DNA of 64,000 nucleotides from Fagopyrum homotropicum (lineage: Eukaryota > Streptophyta > Magnoliopsida > Caryophyllales > Polygonaceae), in contig BSWB01000002.1 of assembly GCA_033239125.1 (NCBI GenBank), positions 6,233,001 through 6,297,000 of the forward strand, given 5' to 3'. Positions within the stretch are counted from its first letter, which is position 1; each line of letters begins with the position of its first letter. A program made the position numbers and the translations under genes. A model generated the notes under the pieces. That model was not told the DNA's origin, searched no databases, and saw only the letters and a program-made list of their open reading frames with translations. Positions 20,459 through 33,108 of the stretch are shown in pieces.

Positions 20459-21389
20459 TGATGTGAGACCATCCTCGATAACACCTACTTTACATGGAAC
20501 CTTCACTAATCCAAGAGCAAGAGACACTCAAGGAAAGGTTGCTTGCAAGTTGAGAACATGGGAGGGTCCGAGAGAGTGGAGGATTGCATGGAATATACAA
20601 AACCTAGGCCAACAACATGAAATCTCGGTCGATATTTCATCCGAGATTTGAAGCCTGACGCGCGCTAGAAGATCCGGCCAAGATCTTCTATTTTTGGAAG
20701 AACTATCTTTATTATTTTATTACCTTAAAAGCTCTTAAACATTCTTTGAGGTAATTGTTAGTTTTATCTTTTAAGAATATTTTTACATATCTTTTCTAGA
20801 TTATCTCTTAAAGATATCTTTCTTAGTTTAAAATAGGAAAGTCTCTCGTATAAATAGCCTTAGAAGGAGAGATTATTAGGTAGACTGAATTTGATTATTA
20901 TTTTCACAATATTGTGTGAACTTGCAACTTCGTTTATGAAGTTTGTGTTTTATTCATTCCTATTCAAAAAGAGAGTCTTTGAATGAATCGTTGTCAAGTC
21001 CTTGCTAGATTGTACTTGTGTGTTAATCTTTTTGAAGGTTGGTGCTCCTAGTCAATACTAGTCACTCCTTGTGTTTGTCTTAGAAGACTTGTGTAAGGTT
21101 AAGGAAGTGAGGGTTAAGGTAAACTTTTTGTTAAGGGGTTTTGACACATCATTGGTCAAAGTTCTTTGTGGGAATATCTTGATTCATATCTTCCTATACT
21201 TGTCATATTTCATTCCATTATTCATCTTCTTATCTTCCCATATCATTCATTATTCTGCATTTTGAGTTTTGATAAATCTCGACATGTTCTTCATTAAATC
21301 TTACCCGAGATTTCATTGATTTAACTGAGATTTGCTTCTGTCGAGGACTTTCAATCTAGATCGAGAACTATGACATCAACCCCGCATCA
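20459..21389 (+). mobile_element. LTR of an unclassified LTR retrotransposon
   Basis: The LTR appears to start TGATG and end CATCA. Three bases later comes TGGTATCAGAGC at 21393, a primer-binding site for initiator tRNA-Met, so this is a 5' LTR. A TATAAATAG promoter box lies at 20849-20857. It contains inverted CTCGGTCGA / CCGAGA motifs. No 3' LTR is found in the window, so the boundaries rest on the primer-binding site and inverted ends. ACATCA at 21373-21378 is an alternative end. Confidence 0.7.
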
Positions 21390-21392
21390 AAG

Positions 21393-21410
21393 TGGTATCA
21401 GAGCTAATCG
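21393..21410 (+). promoter_or_regulatory. Primer-binding site (tRNA-Met)
   Basis: TGGTATCAGAGCTAATCG matches the 3' acceptor end of plant initiator tRNA-Met over its first 12 bases. It marks the start of the internal region of the element beginning at 20459. Confidence 0.85.
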
Positions 21411-22244
21411 ATTGAAGTCCGCCTCAGGTTTGAGTCATTTTTTATTTGAGTATTCTTTGAGTCATATAAAAATTGAGTCTTTTCTTGTTGCGATTATTTC
21501 TTGAGATTATTTGAGAATAACGTGTGTTGATTTGTGTCTTTTGGAAGAGAGAAACACCATAGCCAAACACAAAGTCAACCACTAACCTTTCAACCATCTA
21601 ACCCAACCGTACCTAAAGTTGAGATCTTTATGTTACTTTTTTTTTCCAAGTTTCGTAAAATTTTCTTATCTAGTTTAAAGATCATATTTATATTGGATTT
21701 GAGTCAAGTCTAATAGATATCCAGATGTTGATTCGAGGAGGAGAAAGATTTGCAAGATATTATTGTTAAAGATCTTATCTAATAGGTGAGATCTTATCAA
21801 AGCTTTTCAACAACGATATATACGCTTCTCCAACGATAAAAGATCTCAAGGCAACCAGGAAGTAGTACACCATAAGTGATTGCTGATCATCGACGACAAT
21901 TCATAGATTTACAACAATCTTGGCCAGTTCATCAAGGACTTTCGACCGAGATTTTCATCCGAGATTGCTACTGTTGTCAGTTTTTCGAGAAAATTTTGAG
22001 GCATAATCTGAAGAGTCAAAGTCCACCCTGTGCAAGAGTACATCAAAAGAAGAGTTTCTATATCAATCTTGATCCGGTTACGAGCCTTAGCCATTCCTAA
22101 AACCAATCCCGGCTATCTCTCTCTCCAGTTGCACAAGTTCAAGGTATTTCTTCCTCTCTTCTTAATCTCTTCTGTGCCTTTTCTTAGCCTCTTTTCTACT
22201 CTAAACACTTGAGTCATATTCTTTATATGTGGTAGTTAGTATAT
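21411..22244 (+). mobile_element. Leader of the 20459 element, no recognisable coding
   Basis: This stretch follows the primer-binding site. It contains CGACCGAGATTTTCATCCGAG motifs similar to those in the LTR, but no gag or pol motif. At about 22244 the text changes abruptly to a chromovirus RNase H end, so the element is broken here. Confidence 0.55.
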
Positions 22245-23918
22245 ATAATGTAGATGGTTGGAGTTGATCAAGGACTTCGATATGAAGATCTTATACCACT
22301 CAGGGAAGGAAAACGTGGTAGTTGATGCCCTTAGTTGGAAGACTCCTCGTGATTTGGCGATCGTTTGGCTGATAGCTCAGTCTCGGTTATAGCGAGATTT
22401 GGCATGGCTAGAGATGTATATCCACTTTTCGGATTGCGAAAACCATTTATCCACCTTAGAGGTGTTACTTGATCTGTTGGTAGAAATCCATCATAAGCAA
22501 GAGGGTTGCCCAACTTTGACACGGGTCCGAGACAGGATGTCTCGAGGAGAGGCACCACAGTTTGTAGTGGGTACCGATGGAGTTTTGATACGTCAGGAGC
22601 GAGTATGTGTGCCCTCAGATCGAGAGCTGAGACAGTGGATCCTACAGGAGGTTCACTCTACACCTTACTCAGTGCATCCCGGTGCGAGTAAGATGTATCA
22701 TGATATCAGACGCTCTTTTTGGTGGAGAGGTCTGATGCTAGACGTGATGAGATTTCTAGCTCAGTGTGCGATCTTTCAACAGGTCAAGATCGAGAACCAT
22801 CGACCAAGAGGAGACCTACACCCACTTCCCGTTCTTCAATGGAAGTGGGAGGACATCTCTATGGATTTTGTGACCGGTCTGAGACCGAGTTGAGGTTTTG
22901 ATTCCATCTGGGTCATCGTAGATCGATTGACGAAGACCGCACGTTTCATTCCTATCAAGGAAACGTAACTGGTAAGTCGATTGACAGAGGAGTTCACAAG
23001 ACAGATAGTGAGACCATATGGAGTACCTAGGACTATAGTTTTTGACAGAGACGGACGGTTCACCTCAAGGTTCTGGCAGCAAGTGCATGCCGCCCTAGGT
23101 ATGAGTTTGCAGTTCACAACTGCCTATCATCCTCAGACCGATGGTCAGTCAGAGCGGACCATCTAGACTCTAGAGGATATGTTGAGAGCATGTGTGTTAG
23201 ACTAGGGACAGGTGTGGCCAGATCACCTTCCCTTAGTGGAGTTTTCGTATAACAACATTTGGCACACTTTGATCAGGATGGCTCCTTATGAGGCTTTATA
23301 CGGACAGAGATGTCGTGCACTGATATGTTGAGACATGCCTAGTAGTGCTATAGGAGTAGCACTTGAGCAGATACAAGATGATATGGCTCGAGTAGCGGTG
23401 ATTCGAGAGAGGATACTAGGAGCACAAAGTCACCAAAAGTCTTATGAAAATAAGAGGCGCAGACCTTTGGAGTTCAGAGTTAGAGTTCAGGTATGGCTGA
23501 GAGTGTCCCCGACATGAGGTGTTAGATGTTTCAGCGTCAAGGGAAGCTGAATCCCAAATATGTCGAACCTTTCGAGATTCTTGAGCGAGTTGGAGAGGCA
23601 GCATACAAACTTGCTTTGCTACCGAGACTTGAGGGTGTTCATTCAATCTTCCATGTGTCTCAATTACGGGAGTATATACAAGACCCGAGGCACATCATCA
23701 GTCACGAGGATTTAGTGGTCGAGCCAGACCACACGTTCATAGAGCACCCGGTAGCTGTTTTAGAGCGTAGTACGAGAAGCTTGTGATCGAAGAACATACC
23801 GATGATAAAGATTCAATGGTCGATGCGAGGAGCTGATGAGGGGACTTGGGAGACAAAGGGTAGTATCCTGAGGAACTATTCGGAGTTTTACGCTGAGTTG
23901 GATGCGCCTTTAGCGTAG
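22245..23918 (+). pseudogene. Chromovirus (Ty3/gypsy) RNase H-integrase-chromodomain fragment
   Basis: It begins within the RNase H end (WLELIKDFD, then NVVVDALS). The integrase zinc-binding region (HSTPYSVHPG ... CAIFQ, second cysteine lost) and catalytic core (WKWEDISMDFVTG, DRDGRFTSRFW, then HPQTDGQSERTI) follow. Next are the GPY-type segment (KYVEPFEILERVGEAAYKL) and a chromodomain-like tail (VFHVSQLREY type). Several in-frame stops, mostly TAG, and a few frame changes make it dead. gag, protease and RT are absent. It shares the order and much of the text of the element at 26734-34909. Confidence 0.85.
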
Positions 23919-24090
23919 ATGTTTGAGTTCCGGTTTTCTTTTGTTGAGTTGGATACGCTTTTGTGACGTTTTAAGTTTTATGCCCCGAGTGGGAATATAT
24001 GAGTTGAGTTCAGTGTTTCTGCGTTGTTGTTGTGTGATCTTATGGTTTGTTGCAAGTTTCGGGACAAAACTTTTTTTTAGGGTGATCTGA

Positions 24091-24598
24091 TATAAGATCC
24101 TGTTTTTAGCCTTCACCGCCCTCGTAGTAAAGGGAGCCACCCATGCGGCAGGGCAAACCACCCCTACGGTTTTGCCCCAGATCGTCCCGATTTGTTTTAT
24201 TCCGTTTTTATTTCCTTCCATAGATAGAAGATCCGATCTTCTATCTTTTGGGCTGACTTTCCTATGATGATCTAAACCCTAAAACATCTTTCCTTCTAAC
24301 TTTTAACATCTTTCCTATAAATTCCATCTTTCTCTTCTTTTTTCCCGTTTCTTGCATACGTTTTCCTTCCACCTCAAAAAGTGCAGCCTTCTTCCATGTG
24401 ATTCCTTGCTGAACGTGTAAGTCTTCTCCTTCTGAGATTCTTCCTCACGTTCATGAGTTGTTGCATGTCTTGCCCCTCTATTTCATTTTCTTGTTTCGTT
24501 CTTCCTTTTCTTCTTCTCCAAGAATCAAGTTTGAACCTTGATTCTTGTTGGCCTTTCCGTTGTTGATTCGTTGATTTTCACATGCTCCCTTGGTTGAA
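24091..24598 (+). mobile_element. Truncated 3' LTR of the chromovirus fragment
   Basis: The start (TATAAGATCC, with TG mutated to TA) follows the conserved CAAGTTTCGGGACAAAAC tract and T/G-rich stretch of this family. Its body matches the first 500 bases of the solo LTR at 1001, including the ATAGATAGAAGATCCGATCT block. Similarity stops at 24598, where an Athila-like LTR begins in the other orientation. About 1.1 kb of the LTR is missing. Confidence 0.8.
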
Positions 24599-25360
24599 AG
24601 AAGAATTTAGCCAATAATCAACATGATAATAACAATCAAATATATGAAAGAAAAATCAATAACCAAACAAGAAAACCTTAACACAAAGGTCTCAATAATC
24701 ACTCAATCAAACAATCAAAGAATCCAAACAATCAGCAAATATGTTCCTCAATAACAAACCAAAAGATAACAATCAAGGATCCTAAGAAAACCTTACAACT
24801 TCCTTCAAAAGACTTCAACTTTCACTTCAAAGCTATCTTCCTTCAACTTCCTCCTTCCTTAAAATATCTTCAATCTTCCAAACTAATCAGTTAACTAGAT
24901 TTGTTTCCATCCAGAAAATATCTTCCAATTTTTAGGAGAATCACTTGCCAAAAATATAAGATCTTATGGGTCATGACCCGTGCGTATCGATCCAGGCCCA
25001 GCGAAGCATCTCGGACGAGGTGTTTCTGGGGTCAACCGAGATGAACCTCAGCTATGTGCAAATCTCTCAAAACTGGTCCAATATCAAATTTATGTCCAAC
25101 CTCCATGGTTCTTATGCTTTCCTTGTAGCTCCTCAATGTTCCAAAATGTAGCTCCAATGACTCCTTAGATCCCTTGGCTCCATATCGCTCCAAAACGTTC
25201 AATTTTCCCTACAATTACAACAAAACTAGGTGTAGATCTCGATTCTTGCAAATGTAAATAAAACGACATAATGATCAAGAATATACATTCATGCATGCAT
25301 ATTTATGAAAATAAAACGTCCAAACCAATCCTAAAATATAGACTATAATGCATGCTATCA
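24599..25360 (-). mobile_element. Athila-like LTR, 3'-truncated
   Basis: On the minus strand it starts TGATAGCATGCATTATAGTC at 25360 and matches the LTRs at 26610-26733 plus 34910-36428 and at 39276-44029. It breaks off at 24599 against the chromovirus LTR. A purine-rich tract lies immediately outside its start (25361-25400), so this is a 3' LTR of a minus-oriented element. Confidence 0.75.
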
Positions 25361-26609
25361 AAATACCCCATACTTGTCTCTTGCTTGTCCCCAAAAAAGA
25401 TTCAAATCTTAGATACAAGATAGAATGAATTATAAGTCATCAAAAAGATCAATAAAAAAAACATTTTACAAAACCTTTTGGTGGTGTGTTCCATTCATAG
25501 ATCACCCTAAGAAAATGCTTCATAGCAAATAAAATCAACACATGGTCAAAACATTTCATAAATATAAGAAAGTTGATCATTTTTGCATAAAATCATAAAA
25601 TGCATAATAAATCATATTTATTGAAATCAATCATGTATAATCCAGTTTAAACTACGAAGTCAATCAACATACTCAAGGTCTCAAAGGCTTTCAAAAGAGG
25701 TCAAGAAACGTGCTAGGGTGGAATGTATATAGGGTAATGTGGTGTTGCAATCCGGAAATAGGATCTTCACTTCACTTCTTTGAATCACAAACATCTTCAC
25801 CAATAAGCTTTGCTTATTTTCACTTTTTTACTTTACTTTTGAGAACATGGACAGAGGTGCTTAATAACCGAATCCTAGAAAATCAGGAATTCTCAATTTC
25901 TCGAGATACCTTAAACCCTTTATGCGCATACCATGACCCGTTAGGACTATTGATCAATCCGACTTTGGCAATACACAAAAACCCGGCTATGTGAATGGTG
26001 TCGAGTTACTCATCATCAAGATCAACGTCCCTAAACCTATTTTTCTAACACTTTCAGCCACAATCTCAACTTCACTTCAAACGCTTTTCATCAACTGCAT
26101 CCTAATTCCTGGATAGGTAAAGGGAGGCAAATATGTATATGACGGCTAAAGCATGAGCAAGAAGAAGAAGAAGAGAAATAAGTGTCATAATCATCCCATG
26201 AAGAATGTGAGAGAACTCATAAAGTGGTGTCAACCTTCATATCCAACATAATTTTTGATAAAAACAAAGTATTAAACATGCTAGAATTTCAAACAAAACA
26301 TTTAGCAACTTAAACATATCATAAAACCTTTCGAGCATATAAAGATTTCAAAGCTAATATACAAGCAAATATCATCATCGAGGTCATATCTGGAATAGAA
26401 GCACAAAATGTTTCGAAAATTTCTTCAGTTTTAAAACCATCTCGGTCGAGGTGACTTGACGGCGCCCGAGGTGTTCAACCGAGATGAATCTCAGTTATCA
26501 CGACCTCGTTTGGCCAAAACATCTCGGTCAGTTTTCGACTTTTCTCTCAAATAAAAACCTGTATGCAATGCATGTAACATATACTCACAATCAAGCCAAA
26601 TATATCATT
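25361..26609 (-). mobile_element. 3' internal region of a minus-oriented Athila-like element
   Basis: The polypurine tract GGGGACAAGCAAGAGACAAG (minus strand) adjoins the LTR. The remainder has no recognisable protein, as usual for the long non-coding 3' part of Athila-like elements. It contains CATCTCGGTCGAGGTG and related inverted motifs near 26440-26530. It is cut off at 26609 by the start of a plus-oriented LTR. Confidence 0.55.
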
Positions 26610-26733
26610 GATAGTATGCATTATAGTCTATGTTTTAGGAATGGTTTGGACGTTCTATCTTCATAAATCTGCATGCACAAATGTATATTCTTGATCATTA
26701 AGTAGTTTTGTTTACATTTGCAAGAATCGAGGT
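26610..26733 (+). mobile_element. Athila-like 5' LTR, left part
   Basis: The first 124 bases of the LTR (TGATAGTATGCATTATAG...). It is interrupted after CGAGGT by the chromovirus at 26734 and resumes at 34910. Together the two parts make about 1.64 kb. Confidence 0.8.
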
Positions 26734-27729
26734 TGTAAGATCCTTGATCTTTAGGAGCTAAGTTGTGCTGAGCTAGGATTGAGCCGCCCCTGCTGGCTCT
26801 GTGAGCCACCCCTGCACCTCAAGAAGGCCGCCCCTGCCCCTTGCCTAGTCCGCCCTCGTGGATTTGTGCGGCTACATCCACCTTTGTTGACCTCTTGACC
26901 TTGCTTTCGGTTGGCTTCCTATATAAGCCTTCTTTTGGTTCTTGATGAAGGGTTCTTCATCTCTCCAACCTTTTTCCTCTTTACGTTCATCTTCTTCTCC
27001 TTTCTTCCTTGGATCTCTTTCTTGTTCTTCTTTGATCCTTGTTGAGTTTGTGAGAGTTTTTGTTTGGCTTTGCTTGTGGATGTTGATGATGATGTTGTGC
27101 TTGTGAGTGAGCCAGTTTTGAGGTTTTGGTGAGGTTCTTTCCTCTCTTTAGGTCAGCTTGGTGAGTTCCTCTTCGATCTCTTCCTATCTTGCTTCTTTCC
27201 TTCTTTTGTTCATCCCTAGCTTAGGTTTCACAAGTTTGATCTTGTGGCAACCTTGTTAGGCTTCATCGGATGTATATATGTATGTATTTGTATATGGTTG
27301 CTTGTTGTGTGATGACAAAGTGAAGAGATCGTGAGAAGGATCAAAGAGGAGTCGAGATCAACCTTATGCACAGTCAGCCGCCCCTGCGCCTGACTTGAGC
27401 CGCACCAGCGCCTGGTGTGTGAGCCGCACTTGCGCCTTGTTACAGCCGCCCCTACGGCCACCTGCACCAGCCTTGCCTTGCTCTTGGTTCTGCATGTGTG
27501 TCTTGCTTTTGAGCTTGCCTATGGTTGACATTTCCCCTTCCTTTCTAGTGTGAGAGTGTAGTAACATGCTAGGTGTAGATGAGAGTGTGTGATGATATTA
27601 TGATCATGTTATGTCTTATATGGCTTTCAAGGATTATAGGTTGTGAGGTTTAGGTTGAGGATGATCCTATGGATCCCTTGGGTCTAGGTGTGACCCCTTT
27701 GATTGATAGGAGATTGATATATCTCTATA
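26734..27729 (+). repeat. 5' LTR of the chromovirus, truncated
   Basis: It matches 33109-34070 of the 3' LTR, then stops near CATCTCTAT / ATCTCTATAC. About 840 bases of LTR, plus the primer-binding site and leader, are missing. The deletion joins nearly directly to the gag start at 27778. It holds repeated GCCGCCCCTGC motifs. Confidence 0.8.
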
Positions 27730-27777
27730 CATATTGCCTATATAGAGCCTTATAAGTTAGGTGTACATACCCCGCAG

Positions 27778-30700
27778 ATGGCTCGGACTAGAGTTGCTCC
27801 TGTTGTGGGCCGAGGTAGAGGTAGACCACCTCTTCCTTCGGGCATGATAGGTCAGTGACAAGTTTTCGTTGTTGATCCACCTGTGGTGGAGGAGGTTCAT
27901 GAGGAGATTATAGAGAGTGTTGTCCCAAAGATGAGGAGTGGTGGATCTAGGAGACACGATTCACACCGACTCCAGTCAGATGACTAGGATTGTGGCTCCA
28001 TGAGGGGGCCAGAGTTTCGTGAGTACATCCGATGTGTTGAAGAGGCTGTCAGGGAAGGCAGACGGGCCCAAGATCTACCAAGGCATGAGGGATCATCTGA
28101 GATGTCCCAAGGAGCCACTCAGGTGCTAGTTATGCCGGCACGTGCTACTGAGACTGTTCGAGCTCCAGAGGAGTCTAGAGGGCCTCGACCAGATACCTGG
28201 TTGAAGGCATTTCATCAGTTGGGCGTATCCCCTATCTCTGGGAAGGTGGGGTTAGAGACGGAGGTGTGGATCGGGCATGTGGACTCAGCTTTAGAGTCTA
28301 TTAGATACCGTGAGGACAGACGGATAAAGTTAGTTTAGTCTCTATTCCGTGACCTGGCTCATCAATGGTTGAGGACCATACGAGCTAGAGCCACCAACTA
28401 TGATTAGATTAGAAGGATGGTTAGAGAGCAGTTATCTCTTGCCTCATTAAGGAGGGAGAAGCTGCAGGACTTTGTGAAGGCCGGTTTTAAGGATGTGCCG
28501 ATTGTAGATGTCATTAGCCGCTTCTAGACAGAGTTGGCATTGTTGGGTCCAACTGCACTTTCTGAGGACCAGCATGTGTACCTATTCTCCCGTCGGATGA
28601 GGGAGAGTACACACTCCTATATGGCTGGATTTCATTGTGAGTCCTTGGCAGATTACTAGGATTGGGCTTCTGCTTATGAGCGTAAGAGAGCCAGTCAGAG
28701 GAGAGCTTCTTAGACGGGACATTCTGAGAAGAGGTAGCACACTAGGCAGACTAGTGGTGTTGGAGGAGCTCTTGGTTCTGGGAGGAACCAAATACATCAG
28801 AGTTACCCCTCATCTATATTGACTGCAGAGAAGGGTCGACAGTGCTTCAACTGTGGTGATCTTGAACATATATGACTAGAGTGTACGAGGCCGCCAATGA
28901 CATGTTTCACCTATGGCGGGCAGGGTCACGGAGTTGCCTTCTGTAGGCGGGTTGGAGTTGCATCACAATAGGGTTCTTCCTCTGCTAGTGTGGCGGGAGG
29001 TGGTCAGAGGACACCCTAGCAGCAGACACAAGGACACCAGAAAGTCCTAGATCGTCCTTCTACTCAAGGATTTGCTCCCGGGCCGAGTAGAGGTAGAGGT
29101 CGTGGTGGGAGTACCACTGACACTATAGAAGCTCAAGGTAGAGTCTTTGAGCTGAGGAGCCGCTTGCACCGGCTGCTACAGGTACCATTCTACTTCATAG
29201 TTTACCTGTTAGAGTCTTATTTGATACGGGTGCTACGCATTCCTTTATTTATGATGTATGTGTTGAGCATCTGAGTTTAGCTACTATGGAGGGGATACCC
29301 TTTACTATAGGGTTACCTGGTGGTAGTAGGGTCAAAGGTACCCGTGAGATACGTAGATGTCCCCTTCGTTTAGGGACTCGTGTGTTGCTTATGGACTTCT
29401 TAGTCATGCCATTGATGCATGAAAAGGTCATATTAGGTATGGATTGGATGCGTAGACATGTGTAGTGTTGGATGTAGGTAGGAGGATTGTGACAGTCTCT
29501 ACCGAGGTAGGTCAGATAGATGTCTTCCAAGGTTGGGACCTTGGGAAGACGGGTTCTGTCATCAGTTCCATACGAGCAGCGAGGCTGATAGCACAAGGAT
29601 GTGATGCCTTCTGGTGCTATGCCATGAAGGATGGAGAGAGTCCATCATTGGAGGATATTCTAGTGGTCTTTGAGTTTGTAGACTTCAGTATCGAGTTGGA
29701 GCCTCGCACGAGACCTATCTCAAAGGCCCCATATCGTATGGCGCCTGTCGAGATGTTGGAGCTAAAGAAGCAACTCGAGGAGTTGGCTGAGAAGGGCTTT
29801 ATCCGCCCTAGCGTCTCCCCATAGGAAGCACCCGTCCTCTTCGTGCAGAAGAAGGACGGATCGTTGAGACTGTGCATTGACTACAGAGAGCTGAACAAGG
29901 TGACCATCAAGAACAGGTATCCACTGCCTCGTATTGATGATCTACTTGATCAGCTTCAGGGAGCGACAATGTTCTCCCAGATCGACTTACATTTAGGATA
30001 TCACCAGTTTGGTCGAGGGAGCATGATATTGTGGTATACTCTCGTAATAGTCTTCACAGACTTACATTCCGTACCCGGTTTGGACACTACGAGTTTGTAG
30101 TGATGCCATTTGGGCTTACGAATGCCCCAATAGTCTTCATGGAGTTTATGAACAGTATTTTCATCGACTTCCTTGATCAGTTTCTGGTGGTCTTCATTGA
30201 TGATATTCTGGTATACTCTCGTAATAGAGAGGAGCATGCCGGTCATTTGAGGACGGTTTTTGCAGATTATGAAAGATAGAGAGTTGTACGCCAAGCTCTC
30301 TAAGTGCGAGTTCTAGATGTCAGAGGTAGCCTTCTTAGACCATATTGTCTCCGCTAGAGGGATCATGGTAGATCTGGAAAAGATTGAGTTTGTTGCAGTA
30401 TGGACGACACCGACGAAGGTCAAGGAAGTGTGTGGTTTTCTTGGCCTATCCGGTTATTACCGACGCTTCGTAGAGGGTTATTTTGTGATTGCCCGTCCAC
30501 TGACGAGTCTACTGAGGAAGACTACAAGATTTGTGTGGACTGAGCAGTGTGCCTAGAGTTTTGAGAAGTTGAAGAGGCATTTGACTTTTGCTCCTATCTT
30601 AGCTCAGCCATAGGGTTTTGATAATTTTGTGGTTTACAGTGATGCATCTAAGCTAGGATTGGGATGTGTGTTGATATAGAGCGGCAGAGTGATTGCATAT

Positions 30701-32569
30701 GCGTCTCGATAGTTGAAGACGTATGAGGAGAACTACCCGACTCATGATGTGGAGTTAGCAGCGGACCAGCGGTAGTTCATGCTTTGAAGATCTGGAGACA
30801 TTACCTGTATGGTGCTACTTGTCAAATCTTCACAGAACATAAGAGCCTGAAGTATATTTTCACGCAACGGGAGTTGAATAACTGCCAGTGTCGATGGCTT
30901 GAGTTAATCAAGGACTTTGAACTTGAGATTCTGTATCATCCAAGTATGGCGAATGTTGTCGCTGACGCCTTGAGTAGGAAGACGCCTCGAGAGAAAGTGA
31001 TTGCCAGGTTGACAGTTCAGGCTCAACTTCAGAGAGATCTAGCTTGGCTAGAGATGGACATCCAATTTCCTGATGAGGATGCCCAATTGTATGCTTTAGA
31101 GGTTCTATCTGGTTTGTTGGATGAGATCCAACAGAAGCAAGGGACTTGCCCGACCTTGATGAGGATCAGAGAGAGGATGTCTCGTGGTGAGACACCCCAG
31201 TTCTCCATTGAAGCGGATGGAGTGATGAGAAGCCATGACCACGTTTGTGTACCTGATGATGCAGAGTTGAGACAAAGGATCTTACAGAATGCTCACTGTA
31301 CACCTTACTCAGTACATCTAGGTACGAGTAAAATGTACCGCGATGTGAGACGATCATATTGTTGGGGAGGGCTGAAGCCCGATGTAGCCAGATTTGTGGC
31401 ACAGTGTGCGACCTGTCAGCAGATCAAGATAGAGCATTGCAGACCTGGAGGGGAGCTCCATCCACTGCTAGTGCAACAGTGGAAGTGGGAGGACGTCTCT
31501 ATGGACTTTGTGACTAGATTGAGGCCCAGTAGGAGTTTTGATGCTATGTGGTTGTAGTTGATAGACTGACGAAGAAGGCACGTTTTCCTATCAAAGAGAC
31601 GTGGCTAGTGAGTAGATTAGTTGAGGAGTACACTAGGCAGATAGTGAGACTCCATGGTGTATTGAGGACGATCGTCTCTGATCGAGATGGGCGATTTACC
31701 TCGAGGTTTTGGCAGCAGATTCATATTGCTTTGGGAACGAGTCTATACTTCACGACTACGTTTCACCTCCAAACAGATGGTCAGTCAGAGAGGACCATCT
31801 AGACCTTGGAGGATATGCTGCGAGCTTGTGTGTTGGATTGGGGACAGGGATGGTCTAATTACCTCCCATGGTTGAGTTCTCATACAACAACAGCTGGCAT
31901 GCATCGATTGGAATGACTTCATATGAGGCACTGTATGGACGTTGATGCCGTACACCTTTATGCTGGGATGAGCCTAGCAGTATCAGTGGGTTAGCGCCAG
32001 AGCAGATTCAGGATGATATGGCTCGAGTAGCGCTAATTAGAGAGAGGATGATGGTTGCACATAGTCGCTAGAAGTCATATTCAGACACGAGGCGTCGACC
32101 TCTAGAGTTTAGAGTGGGAGCTCATGTCTAGCTAAGAGTATCTCCAACGCAAGGCATCAGACGTTTTGGCATAAAGGGGAAGTTGAGTCCCCGATATGTC
32201 GGTCCTTTTGAGATACTGGATAGAGTTGGGAAGGCAACCTACATATTAGCTTTGCCTCCTAGATTAGAGGGTGTTTATCCTGTGTTTCATGTGTCTCAAT
32301 TGAGGGAGTATATACCAGATCCGAGCCACATCGTGAGTTATGATGATTTGGTGGTTGAGCCGAACCACACCCTTGTTGAGCATCCCATTGCAGTCTTAGA
32401 GCGAGGCATGAGACGCCTGCGTTCGAAGGACATTCCCATGTTGAGGATACAGTGATCGAGACGCGAGCCATAGGAGGCTACATAGGAGACTGAGGATAGT
32501 ATCCTGAGGAACTATCCCGAGTTTTATGCTGAGATAGATGCATCTATAGGATCACCGAGTAGATCTTAG
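27778..32569 (+). pseudogene. Degenerate chromovirus gag-pol
   Basis: The gag start is MARTRVAPVVGRGRGRPP. A zinc knuckle CFNCGDLEH...C lies near 28850. The protease motif FDTGATHSFI is near 29220. RT motifs follow: YRELNKVTIKNRYPLPRIDD near 29885 and the catalytic FIDDILVYS near 30195. RNase H ends at VVADALSRK near 30955. The integrase zinc region HCTPYSVHLG ... CATCQQ spans 31290-31420, and its core (WKWEDVSMDFVT, DRDGRFTSRFW) spans 31480-31710. A chromodomain-like end follows VFHVSQLREY near 32285. Over ten in-frame stops, most of them TAG, and some frameshifts inactivate it. A 26-bp templated insertion sits in RT at 30025-30050. Confidence 0.9.
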
Positions 32570-33108
32570 TGCTATCTTGGTGAGTATATGATCATGTGCT
32601 TATGTGCTTACATGCCTTGATGTGTTTACTCCATGCTAGCTATGATGTGATGTATGATCCTATTAGATTTTGATGTGCTAGCGTGATGTATGATTATAGT
32701 AGGAGATGGTTCTTTCCTCCATGCTATTTGGGTGTGATTAGGATTTAGCTGGAGATGGTTCTTTCCTCCACGCTACTTTGATGGACATAGTCCCGCTAGA
32801 GATGTTTTTCCTCCATATGTTATCTATGAGTACGATCTGGCTAGAGATGTATTTCCTCTATGCCTTGTGATGTGAGTATGGCGAGAAACGTGTTTCCTCT
32901 ACGCCCTTGAGTAGCGTTTTGGCCCTGATTTCTAGAGTTGATGATTCCTCCATATCTGTGTTTTGAGGTTATAGATTGATGTAGGTTATGACCTTTTGAA
33001 CGGAGATGTGATACCTCCGATAGAGAGAGTCATACCTCGGCATATGGGTTCGAGAGGATTTGAGATTTTGCAAGTTTCGGGACGAAACTTGTTTTTAGGG
33101 GGGTGAGA

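Noticed and set aside
24966..25168. Two plus-strand small ORFs (repeated as 43614-43820)
   Set aside because: They recur only because they lie in copies of the same Athila-like LTR. No protein family is recognised.
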